From assembly GCF_009870125.1 (NCBI RefSeq), contig NC_046679.1:14322001-14386000 (forward strand): a DNA stretch of 64,000 bases, written 5' to 3'. Made by a program: the position numbers and the translations under genes. The notes beneath the pieces were generated by a model, which was not told the origin of the DNA, searched no databases, and saw only the letters and a list, made by a program, of their open reading frames with translations. Position 1 is the stretch's first letter. Every line of letters begins with the position of its first letter. Of this stretch, positions 45,700 through 58,051 are shown one piece after another. The stretch comes from Drosophila pseudoobscura (lineage: Eukaryota > Arthropoda > Insecta > Diptera > Drosophilidae).

Positions 45700-48600
45700 C
45701 TATTGGAGAAGATGGAGAGTTTGTCTTAGATCAAGTTTGAAGTTACAACCAGTTGCGTTTTCCCCCTCTTTTTGGCCATGACATTGCCCCGGGGTGTGGC
45801 ATGGTGTGGCAATTAAAGTGCCCTCATGAGTGGCCACTTGAGCATGCCACGAGTGGCACAGCAACAATAAATACTTCAGCTATAAATAGGCAAAATGGCT
45901 ATGAAAGGAAAATACAATGTATACGAGTCCATTGGGGGACGGGATGGATGGAACAATGGAGGAGCAGCACTTGGCAATCAAACACTTTGGTTTCATATCG
46001 AAGCAGGAGCTGGACGATCGAAAATGGCAGAGAATGAGCTCAAGATGGATATGAATGTCGATGTGGATATGGATACGGCTACGTATGGATGCAGCGCCAG
46101 GCAATGAAAGCTGCTCCGCAATGCTGGATGTGCAGTGGCTATGGCAACCTTTACACAGAAAGAATTTGTAGAGAGCTCTCTTTTAACTTCAGGAAATGAA
46201 TACATATGATCTCTTGGGCAGTCAGAAATGATTCTGTTATACTTTTCTGGTTCAGAATTATTATCCATAGAGTATCTACCCTTTTATATAAGACGCTTCA
46301 TACAGTTTCAGTTTCCGAACAGAAGATTTTGGTAATAGATGTTGCTATTTTTGTTCCAGAAAGATAACAAGAAAAACCACTCGGAAACATTTTTGTCGAG
46401 GAGCACCTCCCTAATATTCTGGCTAATGTAATGATCAGATCGTAAAGTATTTGAATATTTTAAGATTCTAATGCACCATAGACCTTCTAAAGAATTTTTT
46501 AAAAGATTGAGAGTGGGCACAAAACTGGCTTTAATTTATTTACTTATCAAGTGATTATCCACTTCAGCATTCGGACAATTATTTTCAGAGTTCAGTAATG
46601 AGAATAAATTGCTGTGCTGCAAAGATTTATGTGCACTTCTAAATGGATAAATCCCCTTGCCTCTGCCCCCGATTCTAGCCTAAAAAATGCCTGTCTTAAG
46701 TTATTTTTATTGAATTTTCTCGCAGTGTATGAATTACAAATGCACGTCACATAGTCTGTAGTCTGGGGAGGCGCCGCCAGTAGGAGGAGGAACTTGGGCC
46801 ATGCTTCTAGGGTGGTGCTGATGGCAATGGCGATGGTGGTTCTGCTGTTGCTGCTGCTGTTGCTGCTGTGGGCTGCCTCTGTGTGCTGCATGTTGATGTG
46901 GCAGTGTGTGCTCCCTTCTTGTTGAAAGACAAACGAGCGAGCAACGGCATGAGCATATCAACGAAAGGAGCTAATAAAACGCACGCCCAGACAGACAGAC
47001 AGACAGAAAGTGGGGGGAGTGGGGGTAGTGGGTGGCTGTTGAGGATGAGATGGAAAATGAAATGCTTCAGTGGCATGAAAATGGGCAAACTGCTTCCTGT
47101 TGTTGCCGCCTGCCGCATGGTGTGTCTGTTTTATGGGGTTTGTTCAAGAGCTCGTTCTCTCTCTATCTCTATCTCTTTCTCTTCAACCATCCTTCAACCG
47201 CCTCTAACCGGCTTCAATTTGTGATTCTGCAGCCAGATTTTAAATGAATTCTGTGAGCGAGTGATGCTAAATAGCGAAAATTGTATAATTTAAAATGCCA
47301 GTTGAAGATCCGGCGGCACTTCATCGGTCTTCTCCGGGGCAGGCAAACACACTCCGGCAAATGAGAGTACACTCCGTGGAGAGGGCCGGGGCTGCTCTGC
47401 TGAGTAGGCAGAATGCCAGCCAAGCGTTTGCACTATTTGGGTCACTCACATTAGCGGAAAGGCGTCAGCCTGGCAAGCGCCCAAGTGCGCCCAGAACACA
47501 GCCCCAAAGTCCACACCCAGTGGCCCAACAGAAGCTCCCCAACCCACTCCAAGGCATAGCCATAACCCTATCCATATCCACCCCTTCCATGCCCACAACA
47601 AGGAATACTTTTAATGAGCATTTAGCTTTCAAAATTTAATATTAAATTTCATTAAATTGTCATGGGGTGGAGGGGGGGGGGCCGCGAGGGGGTGGTATCC
47701 CCACATTTAATTACTTTTATGATGAATGCATCATATCATATCCCAAAAGGCTTCCTCTCCACGGGAGCTTACATCATTCCCAGACCGAAAAAAAAGGCAA
47801 AAGATAGATAGAAAGAGGATACAGGGGACACAGAAAGCAATAGGCAGAGGGACACTGCAAGAGAGAGAGGCACAGAGAGAGAGAGAAAGAGAGAGCACAA
47901 TGCACACTCCGCCAACAAGTTCGCAATGTCAACAAAAACCGTATTTAAATAAAAAGTCGTTAAGGCAAGTGCATGCAAAAAGGATAGAGAGCAAGGCAGA
48001 GGGAGGGGAAAGAGCGTAGAGAACGACACAACAAAAGAGAGCAAAACAAACCCAGATAAAGAGAGCGGGGAAGGCGGAGAGGCCCCAGGTGGAGGGACGG
48101 GACAGGCGCAAATAAATTTAAATTAAATGAAAAAAGGAACTTCCCTGCACCGAAGCCTATATGCCCTTTGGCGTTTACGGTTTAAGGGAAAACTCAGTGA
48201 GTCTTTAGCCAAAAACCTTGAAAATTGAGGCGCAATACAAATCGAAAAGACGAGGCACACGTAGCTCAACATTAAGACATTCCTTACACAGTCTCTATAT
48301 AGAAACATATGCAAATACATTCGCACTACCGTACTACCAGTTCCTTTAGATCTCCTTATGAAGAATACTTATCCTTAAAGCGAAGGAAACCGCTGTAGCA
48401 TTGGGACACTTAGAGTTTGAGACAAGTGTAGGATGATTGGATAAATAACTTGGATAAACAAATGTATTTGCTTCCCTTAAGAGCCTTGAAGTTTTTGTTG
48501 ACGCAAACAAAAATTATAAATTATTTTAGAGTAAAATAAACTAGCTATATGGAAGTATGAACATGCCTTGAAGTGTGAAGATCTCGAAGATACAACCCTC

Positions 48601-49161
48601 GGACTGTTATAGGAATTTATTAAACCCCTTTTAACCCCTCAGTAAAGAGCATAAATCCATTTTGTTCTCAAAAACTTTCTTCTCTGCGCTGCAAAGATCC
48701 TCTCATAGTCCTTATACCCCTTGATAAGGGTATAATAAAATAGCAGGGCAGAAGCAGAGGCAGGGGCAGGGTTTCCCTGCACTACTACAAATGGATTAAA
48801 TGAGCAGGCGGATGTGCCTGCGCCGTGGGGCCCGCAAAAGGGGTCTTGTGGCGGGGGAGAGAGAGAGAGATATCTTCACACTTGACCCTCCCTTCTGCTC
48901 CCGACGCTCGGCACTCGGCACTCAAGTGGCACTCGGTAGGTTGGGGGGAGGGGAGGCTCAAGAATTTAATTAATTAATTGTGTTATAACCCAACAAAGCG
49001 AGGTCGCCCACAAAGTGGAACTCTCTTTGGCAGCGGAAAGGGAAACCATCAGGAAATTTGGGTCAAGTGGTGTTTTTTTCGTGGCCACATTTGAAATCGG
49101 TTTGGGATATTATTTAAATCATATTTTTATGATAAGAAAAAGAGAAAAAAAGAGAAAAAAG

Positions 49162-49170
49162 AAAAAAAAA
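49162..49170 (-). terminator. Pol III terminator of tRNA-iMet
   Basis: Nine consecutive A on the plus strand (T on the tRNA strand), followed by further T-rich runs, 33 bases past the mature 3' end. Confidence 0.8.
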
Positions 49171-49202
49171 GATAAATCCACACTACACTGTGGGCTTCGC
49201 AT

Positions 49203-49274
49203 TAGCAGAGCAAGGTTTCGATCCTCGGACCTCTGGGTTATGGGCCCAGCACGCTTCCACTGCGCCACTCTGCT
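49203..49274 (-). tRNA. tRNA-iMet-CAT: Initiator tRNA-Met (anticodon CAT), inside mbc
   Basis: The minus strand gives a 72-base cloverleaf starting AGCAGAGTGGCGCAGTGGAA and ending CTTGCTCTGCTA. The acceptor stem AGCAGAG/CTCTGCT pairs completely. The anticodon stem is CTGGG/CCCAG and the anticodon CAT lies at 49242-49240. The T-loop is GATCGAAA rather than the elongator TTCGA form, the A1-U72-type end is present, and there is no intron: all marks of a eukaryotic initiator tRNA. A boxes and B boxes are intact. A run of nine T on the transcribed strand (49170-49162) provides the RNA polymerase III terminator 33 bases downstream. The gene lies within the inferred 5' introns of mbc, on the same strand. 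Confidence 0.97.
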
Positions 49275-50039
49275 TGCTGTCCAACTGACGGCTAGAACAT
49301 CGTATTGTACGAAATCATATCCGAACTGCGTGTTTGCATATACAGTACAGAACATACATACATATGTAAGTCTGGAATCTTATCTACTATATACATATGT
49401 ACAGTGCGGATTATGTTAGGCAAGCGAACAGACTTATCTCAAACATTAAAACCTTTAGAGAAAAACTAAAATGAATAGAAATATAAAAATAAATATTAAA
49501 TGAAATATATTTATTATTCTTACAAGGCTTTGACCTCGTATGATGTACATATGTATGTATTAATCTTTAATACCCGACATCCCGCCCTATTTCAGAAAAT
49601 CTACAAGAGTCTTCCTTATATTTTTTTCCAATTTCTTGAGATGATAGTTCCCGATTGAGATATCTCGTTTAAGTCTGAATGTCGTCCATATTCTATTGGG
49701 ACTATAAGATCTGTATGCAACATCTCTTCTATCAAAATATCAGACAAATGAAAATTTATTTTAAATACCAATATCAATAAATAACGAGGCGAACGCTGTG
49801 ATTTGCTGCTGCGACCGCAACTCTACATTTATACGATATTCTACATGGTCCAATTATGCCGAACATGAATTTTTTAGGGTTATATGTAATAATTATAACT
49901 CCCCCTGTCATACCTTATCCCCTGAACTATCCCTTAAACTAATAGCATGCAATATTTATAATCACCTAAATTTAACTAACTTTTAACTTCTCTTTTTTCC
50001 TCCTTTTGTAATTAAGTACCATCATTAACAGATAATTGT

Positions 50040-50465
50040 TAATTTAATAAATAAATAGTCTGAATGGCTCTCCTCCAGACATTGAGAGACATTGAGTTCT
50101 TCTTCCTTTTGGTTATAATAATGATCCGATCTGATCCAAATTTGGCAATCTGGTAGATATAGCCATTTCCTATGAGTTTGCGTATTCTTTCGTCCTTTGT
50201 GTGGGCGGAAGGGGGCGGGGCAAAATTTTGAAATGCACTTGTAACAGTGAAATATCACAAAAGTCTGGAAGTCTTTCGTTGCTCTGGCTCTTATAGTCTT
50301 TGAGCAATACGCGCTCATAGGGACGGTCAGACATGACTCAATCGACTCGGCTTTTGATGCTGATCAAGAATATATATACTTTATGGGGTTGAAACCCTTC
50401 CTTCTGGACGTTACACACATCCTTTTGCACCACAAATCTAATATACCCCTATACTCATTTTGATA
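50040..50465 (+). mobile_element. INE-1/DINE-1 (Helitron-type non-autonomous) element
   Basis: The stretch around 50,335-50,460 matches my memory of the conserved 3' half of Drosophila INE-1: CGACTCGGCTTTTGATGCTG, then ATCAAGAATATATATACTTT and ATGGGGTTGAAACCCTTCCT, ending CACAAATCTAATATACCCCT. The left part (ATGATCCGATCTGATCC and CATTTCCTATGAGTTTGCG) fits the 5' half. It has no coding capacity. The left boundary is approximate. Confidence 0.75.
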
Positions 50466-51185
50466 ACCGATTTTCCATTGAAATAACCATCACCTATCAA
50501 ATCGCTACTGTTCTAATTCTAAATTCGGGGACTATCCCGAATACGAAGCTCTAATCAAAATTGATGATTGCAATAACCTGTTCAATCTTGAGTTTTATAT
50601 AATTTTCGCGTATCTTATCAATATTATTATGTACACAAAAATAAAGTGGATTAAGAAGTGTAGTTGCCGGCGGTTTAGAAGTACATACATATGTAAATAT
50701 GTTTTTATGTCCATTTTTACATGTCTTTATAGCAGGAAGCCTGACCCAAATGTCAATCAGATGTCATTGTCATTACCATTGTCGGAATAATGGAGTTGCC
50801 TGAATGTGTGATGCTGTCAAACTAGTTCTGAGGCAGTATCTAGCCGAACAAAACAAAACAAAAAAGTTTTGCACTCCATCTACAGCCTCAACTCCCATCC
50901 CCCTCGTCAGAGAGCCAGAGAACTCTCCATTGTCAAGTGGTTTCTGTGCCCATCAGTCATATATTATATCTTTACGGTACGTATGTACATATGTACATAT
51001 ATCTTTTAAATGTATATAGTATCCGTATGGGTATGTACGTGTAAGCATGTGGTTGGGGCCTGGCAATATTTGCTTATTATATGCATTTTGTTTCTGTCAT
51101 TGTTGCTGGCATTTTTGTAATTAAATGCATTGCATATGCCACTTAATTGAATGTTGTTCTTTTTTATGCAATTTCTGTTCGGTTT

Positions 51186-51412
51186 TGTACACCCTTTGAG
51201 AGGGTATTATGATGTTGACCAGATGCCTGTAGACCAGTGAATGAATCAAGAGCACAGTTCCTGATATTTTATCGCTTTCTGAATGACACCGAAATGCACC
51301 GATCTATCTTTAGTACAGGTTTATTTAGAGTTTTCTCAGAGATTCTAAATTGTATCATCTTTTGGAAAGATTCATGATCTTCTGCAAGAGTGTAAATGCC
51401 TCGGCATTTCCT
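51186..51412. mobile_element. Short INE-1-like remnant
   Basis: Starts with the hairpin TACACCCTTTGAGAGGGTAT, followed by AT-rich non-coding sequence similar in style to the other TACCCT-bounded pieces. The right end is unclear. Confidence 0.35.
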
Positions 51413-52299
51413 TCTTGTTTATTTTTGTATTTTTGTATCGAAATGAGCATTCGAAATCCACATGGTGCACATTTGGCGCTGACCATTTGTTTGCTCATTT
51501 CGCCCCCAAATGGAGACGAATTCAGATGAATCAATAAGCGGCGACTGTTGTCCCTCCTGTCCCATGTTTGGACGCTACCTCGAAGCCGGAAGCCGCATTA
51601 AACACACCTTGTCGATTATTTTTACAATATTTACTCATCATTACGATAATTATTTAAACACTTTATCAATGGGGGGGATGGCCCCCAGCACGTGAGGGCT
51701 TAGTAAAATATACTATACGGTTTTCTTATCATTAAGTGTAGCCCTAGTCGAGCCCCTCTTCAATGCATTTCATTCATTTGACATTAACATAAATCAGACA
51801 ACGGATGGTTGGGAATTGAAGTGGGGTTGGGGTTGGGGTTGGGGACACTTTTCCCATCCGGAAATGTGACCGATAATGCGGCCAAAATGGGGGGGAAATG
51901 TACAATAGATATTTTTTATCAGTGTGTGCGTGTGCTTGGGTTGTTAATCACGCAATGTCCCTCCACCCAAATGGCGATTCATGAATAAATCGTTAAAGAC
52001 GAATTATGGAAGTACAAATCAACTGCCGAAATGGAGATGGACATGGAAGAGAGAGAAGTCACACACGGAAACAGAAACAGAAACAATGTAAGAACGGTAG
52101 AGACGAGAGTGTCTCGACCAAATGGATACTCCCTTAAATATTCGTGGATTACTGGCCAAATTTCACAAAAATCTGTCGGTGTTAATGATCCCAATTCGTT
52201 GATTTCTGGTGAATGGTTAATCAATTGTTATATATTTTTTTCGTTTTACTCTAATTTCTACCCTTTGATGGAGGCACGCGACCGACGGCGGTAGCACGT

Positions 52300-52516
52300 G
52301 TCATGCGGACATCGGTCGGTCGGGCGGAAGGTTCAGTTTTGGGTCGTTTGGGCCGTATGAGTCCTGGAACCTTTTTATTCGATAAAGTAGTATGCTCTAG
52401 TGTTTATAGTCCGGATCTAAGCTTGAGATCTACTCCAATGATCATCCTGAGCAGGGAAATATATTTCAAGGGCGCACAGGCTCTTATATACCCTTGTGCC
52501 CCACAATAACAGGGTA
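52300..52516. mobile_element. Short INE-1-like remnant
   Basis: Starts near CATCGGTCGGTCGGGCGGAA (compare the CAGACGGACAGACGG box of INE-1) and ends at ATATACCCTTGTGCCCCACA followed by ATAACAGGGTAC. No coding sequence. Confidence 0.35.
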
Positions 52517-53669
52517 CAAAAAAACGAAAGAAAAACGTTGCCGCCAAGCATATTAAACAATGGAATGGAAATGAATCAATTTTATGCGCACTCATGTTCA
52601 CTTGTGTGAGTCTTTTGTGAGTGTTTTATGTGAGTGTGAGTGTATGTGCGTGTGTTCTGGGGAAGGAAGCGCCTGCACAAATTTGTGCGCGCACAACTCA
52701 AACTCAAACGCAACTCCGGACCGGGGCCGCTCCATTGGCCAAATGCATAAAATGAATATTAAATTAAAGTTGAAACTGAAATTGCCGCAGCGACAGCGGA
52801 ATTCACTGGAAAAGGCAGACCGACAACGGCGGCAGCAGCAGCAGCAGCAACATCCGGTGGATAGGCTGAGGCTGAGGCAGGGCTTCCTTCTGTCTAAAAC
52901 TTTTGCCAAAAAACATAATAATAAAAACTTTCGTAAACTAAACGCAAAGGCAGCACAGATTCCGCTCCAGCTTCAGCTACAGTTTCCAGATGGAACTGGA
53001 CCCGCATAGGCCAGGCCGAGGGTTGCACCTCATTCTGGATTCTGGGAGAGGGTGTGACTGGGAGTGGGAGTGGGAATGGGAATGGGACTCCACTGTAAAG
53101 TTGTCGCCCGCCAGTGTGTGCACTCGACGGACAACAACAACAAAAACGATATGCAGCACAACGGTAAGATAATTACTTCAGCCACGAGACGAAGGGGGAA
53201 AGAGACCAAGAGCAAGAGAAGAGGCGACGATTTAGGGAAAGAGACAAAGAGTGCGCTCTGGTAATGAAGTCATTGCCCAGCACGTGGCAGAGGAGGAGGC
53301 GGAGAAGGAGGAGGATGACAACGGGCAACGGACAACGGGCATTGTGCAAGGTTAGGGCGTTGGCTTGACAGCGCTCCCAGAGCGCCGGGACCTGCTGCGC
53401 TAATGATGTTATCATGGACTTTCCCGATGCGATGTCTGATGGGGTGACTGATTGATTTGTGTAAACTTTGACCGCTCTCATGTCACTCGCTGCTGCTGGC
53501 GGGTATTCAATGTAGAGCAAGCAATCAGGAAAAGAACACACAATGAACTGCCTTCACAGCCGATCGCTTTGGGAACTGGAACAACAACATCGAAGCAAGA
53601 AAATAAAAAATATAAAAACATGGTAAGACATGTACTAGAAACATATGTATGTAGATGCCACGAATGTGA

Positions 53670-53818
53670 GGTACCCTTGAAGAGGACCTACATATTACAA
53701 ACTATTATTAATATTATTCCCTTTTTTTGGCGCACAATCTGTTTACAGTTTAGTCTTCAGTTATTTTTGATTTCTGTCGAATCTTTATGATAGTCGGCAC
53801 ACTTTTACTCAGGGTATA
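53670..53818. mobile_element. Short INE-1-like remnant
   Basis: Begins GTACCCTTGAAGAGGACC and ends CTTTTACTCAGGGTATAA. It has the same terminal logic as the copies at 40.3 and 62.3 kb, with an AT-rich non-coding interior. Confidence 0.3.
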
Positions 53819-56363
53819 ACTTGCAGCATCATTGAGAATTGGCGCTTATCTGGACGGGAACCCATTCAAGCATCACAATGAATGAAACTTGGCACAGAAT
53901 CTTCTTTCTGCTGCGGGACAGGGGGGGAGGGGCTCTCTTTGTTGCCCCCTGCCACTGGCCCCTGCAGTAATTTGTTAAGCGTTGCCATTGATGCGAAAAG
54001 TGTGACGAACACGAAGATAATGTGAAAATGCAACAGAAAAGAGAAAACAAAAAACAGTTGAATACGAGAAATGTGAACAAAGAGGGAAAGAGACAGAAGA
54101 GACAGAAAGATCTACTTTTTATATGCTTTAGCACTAGAGTCCAGCTTAAGGTATATTTTGATGAGGTAAGGCATTCCATTACATCTCTCTCTCTCTCTCT
54201 CTCTCTCTTGAGTTTGCCTTCTCTCGCGCTAGTTGCCGTCTTCAAATGAGCTTTCGCAAGAGTGCTCTCAGGATATCCTTCACCTTACACAAATACACCT
54301 TGGTTAAGCTCTTATCAAAAGTGGATTTTCCTTCCAAGTAAATATGTATATAGCCAACACTGCCAGCCGCAGAACTGTGGCCACCACTCCACAGCAACGT
54401 GCAACGCGCAACGTACAAAACTGTAATTAGAAAAGCATTTAAATTGGCAACACCTGGCACAAAGGCAATTGGCAACGCGACAGCAACAGCAACAGTGTGG
54501 ATGGTCGGGAGGGGGCGACGGCTGTGTGGGAAACGTCGAGTGGTTGCCTCACGAAGCGGGGGAGCGACGACTGTGTGGGAAAAGGGAGGTACGTATAAAC
54601 ACATCAAATCGCTGCGCTCGGCAGCAACAAACATGCAAGAAATCTCTTTGAGAAAGACGAACAAACGGGCGGAAGGACGGATGATGATGATGATGCTACA
54701 GACGACTCGTGTGTATATAAAAATAAGCTGAAAAATCGCTTTTCCTCCCCTGCTGCCCAGTGAGGGGGTGGTTGGTTGTCTGGATGCTGCTTTCCGTCGT
54801 TTCGCGGAAAAAACTGTGAATCAACGCGAAAGGCAACAACAATAACAGAACAAAACAGAACAGAACAGAACACCAACGTAACGGTGTAAAAGCGCACGTG
54901 ACGCATACCCCTCCTGCCATCACATCCCAGCCCTTCATGCTGTGCTCCCCAGTGGGTGGGTGGGTGATGGACAAGGTATATCAAGTAAAAGGTGAAACCG
55001 TTCGGGAGAGCGAGCACCAAAGAGCAAGCTCTGCCTTACTATTTGTTAGGAGGATATCCCTACACAAACACACACCCACACACACAAATGCACACCAACC
55101 CCAAATGCCTCCTCTTCTTTTGTACAATTACAATACTAACCAACTCCGTATTTGTTGTTCGATGGTATCCACATTTTGTTGTCTTTGTTGTTGTTCCTTC
55201 TACTGCTACTGTTACTCCAGCTGCTGTTGTTGTTGTTGTTGTTGTTTTTGGTTGATGGCGAAAATCCAATTTTGCAATAATCCCAAAAACCTTCTGCCGG
55301 CCACTCCCTATGTGGTGGGGGCCCTCTTCCCTCTCAGCGATACTGTGTCAGCGGAATTCCTTTTTATATGACAATCGGATGATGGCAATCGCACATTTTG
55401 AGGCGGAAGATTTGCTTTGGATTTGCATTTATTTATTTCTCATTTCGTATCCACCATCTTTACACACACACACACACACACAAATCTACGCACGGCGCAC
55501 GGCAACTTTCGCTTTTGTTGTTGCCTTGCCTGCAGCGCCCTCTCTCGCGCTTGCACTCTCGTATTCGCACAGTGGGGCTGGCTGGCCTGCTTGATTAATA
55601 AACTACTAGCTATACTACAAAAAGCAGACAACAACAACGACGAGACCCACTGCCACTTGTCTACGACATTGCTGATTGGAGTGGAGGCCCAGTGCAACAG
55701 AGTTGATGATTATCCGCCACTTATGCTCTCCTCCGTACGAGAGTGTGTACGCAAGGTGCAAGCGAATGGGTGGTTGGATGGCGGTAGGGGGGAATGGGAC
55801 TAATGTCGTCTCAAAGTGGTTGCTTTTGTTACGTTTTTCACGGACCCGCACACAAAATCAAGAAAATCAATACGAATTTTGGGTTCTCCAGCAGATTCTT
55901 AAGTGTCGATTTTGGTTTTTATTGTTGACTTTTGACTTCTCGAATAACAATAAACTTTTTGTTGTTGTCGCCCACTCGCGTCGCGTCGGCGCTATATTTA
56001 ATTTATTTAATAATTTCGCCAGTATCGAACGTCCGGACAGGGATCCAAACAAATGCGTTTAATTTATCCACTGCAGTTTTTACTTATTTATTTTCTAGAC
56101 GCGCACTAGTTGGATGTTTTGGATAATTCGCATACGCTTTGTTTTGATCAATTCCTCCTCACATTCCCCTCCTTCACCGTGCGAAGCGGATCCGTTGCAC
56201 GGATCTAAATTAAAGGGGGAAGTATTAACCGTTGCTTTTATCACGCCGCTCTCCACCGAATCTCTAAAATCTCGACAAAATCAACGGAAATTCAGAAGAA
56301 ATTCGACAAGATTGCGCTGTTTCGCGGTTCGCGGCAGAATTTTCTCTGCCAGCGCCGACTTAT

Positions 56364-56880
56364 TGGCAGTGTGACCGCGGATTTAACGGTAAAATATACC
56401 GTCCGACCCTCAGAAATATACCAAAATATACTATCTCGTTTTAAAAATAAACCGTAAATATACTGACGAAGTCAAGTTCCATCATACATATTTCTCGCTT
56501 TTGATATTCCGTCGAATATTACTAGCTAGATAAAACAGTCAGCCCTAAGCACATAGTTTTATCCGATTAATGAATCAATTTTCTACTTGACTGACTTGTT
56601 TTAAATACTTGGGTTTTGTCTAAAAAAAGGTCTAAAAACTTAAGAGAAAAATCGTTCCTCTTGATAAATTTAGATATTCCGTTAAAAAATGTTGACTAAC
56701 TTAAACCATTAGCTCTGGCCACAAAATGTTAGTCCATTGATAAATATATGTTCACGATTAGCCACTTTTAAGTACTCCCATTTATTGAATTTTGACTTAA
56801 ACAAAGTTTAAACAAAAAAGCTAAACAAAAAAAAAACAGTCGCAATGTTGTCACGTCAATGTTGCTGGTATTTGAAGACT
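56364..56880 (-). repeat. Promoter-associated dispersed repeat, copy B; probable mbc promoter
   Basis: CAGTGTGACCGCGG begins at 56367. It is followed by TAAAATATACCGTCCGACCC, ATATACCAAAATATACTATC and ACCGTAAATATACTGACGAA. Two diverged tandem units start at GATATTCCGTCGAATATTAC (near 56,502) and GATATTCCGTTAAAAAATG (near 56,671). It ends with AAACAGTCGCAATGTTG near 56,834-56,851, which is shared with copy D. The gene side is to the left (minus strand), where mbc is the only candidate. A weak donor (CGCACG|GTGAAGG, near 56,177) could end a non-coding first exon. Confidence 0.7.
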
Positions 56881-57835
56881 TGTTGCTTATCAACCAGAGT
56901 ATAATCATTTGAATACACCATTTAATAAAAAACGTAAATAATAAAGACATTTTTTGATATGTTCTACACGAATTCATGCATTTGATTAGTTTCCCGCCGA
57001 TGATACCAATAATCATTCTTGGTCTCTGTAAGAAGACAAAAAACTGCAAGATTTCGTTGTGATAGCTTTAAAACAGAGACTTAATAGTTTATGCCTTAAT
57101 TGGAGCCTGGGATGACAAACATTTGTTCTATTCTATACTATCCCATCACAAAATAGGAAGCAAATCACAGAAAAAAGGAGAGCACGTCCGTCCAAACGTG
57201 GTGGGACCACAACCAAATAGAAATTTTTTAAAAATGAATGAGCAACACGGATTGAAATGCATGGATTTGAGAGAGAGAAAATTCAAAAACCCTGTGTATG
57301 GATGTTTCTATATCCGTGGCGAAGCCCGAGTGTATATTTTGTACCATCTCTCTATTGCCTATCAATTCAATTCAAAAAGCTCGTTCTCTAAAAAACATCC
57401 TTTGTTCATAAATATACCTTTACAAATGTAATTTAATAGATAAAATTGATAAAATATAACTCTTAATAAACCAACAAAAACTCAATTAAAACCGAACAAC
57501 AGCACTGGTCGAAAATGGGTTAATCGTAACAGCTGACTAGGAAACAAGCTTTTTTTTTGAAGATATGGCAGCCCAACTGTTAAAACCGAACTAAATCCAT
57601 TTTCAGTTATTTCCGATCAGAGCTTGAAAATATGTGCCACATAAATTGATAAATTTAAACTCCCCGAACGCAAAAGTACGTTCGCGCCAAGTTAGATGGT
57701 CTTCTAAAGTAAGCTTTTCATTTTCCAAAATTCGAGCATGTGGTCTCACTAACCAACGCGTCGTTGGGAATTTCAAAATTGAGCATTACTTGTTTGCCCG
57801 TTTTCGCTGAAACCTTTTGTTTAGACAAAATTCAT
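56881..57835. other. Spacer between the head-to-head repeat copies B and C
   Basis: AT-rich. A 100-codon plus-strand frame (57,123-57,431) has no recognisable protein character. No other feature seen. Confidence 0.4.
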
Positions 57836-58008
57836 TAAAAGGAAAAGCTAGTAATATTCAACGGAATATCAAAAAAGACAAAAATGTGTATGGTGGAACT
57901 TGAATAATTCGTTAGTATACTTACTGTATATTTTGAAGATGAGACGGTATATTTGGTAAATTTATGAGGTTATGCCCGTTTACAATAAATCCGCGGTCAC
58001 ACTGCCGG
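57836..58008 (+). repeat. Promoter-associated dispersed repeat, copy C; promoter of the MYND-Tudor gene
   Basis: Inverted relative to copies A, B and D. Read rightwards it shows TAATATTCAACGGAATATCA, ACGGTATATTTGGTAAAT and CCGCGGTCACACTG. Motif 1 CGGTCACACTG is at 57994-58004, only 48 bases before the start codon at 58052. It must therefore act as the core promoter. It is head-to-head with copy B, about 1.1-1.6 kb away. Confidence 0.75.
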
Positions 58009-58051
58009 GACACGAAAAACAAAAAATTTTTGGACTTTTGAAAAAAAGGAA

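Larger units (their letters stand above)
45700..56363. other. Inferred 5' introns of mbc
   Basis: No protein-coding exon recognised in about 10.6 kb. It contains the tRNA-iMet gene, one clear INE-1 element and several remnants. Microsatellites are also present: GGGGTT repeats near 51,822-51,844; GGGAGT/GGGAAT near 53,060-53,090; CT near 54,186-54,209; CA near 55,465-55,482. The missing first coding exon of mbc (a few codons ahead of the SH3 domain) should be here or within 56.2 kb. Confidence 0.4.
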
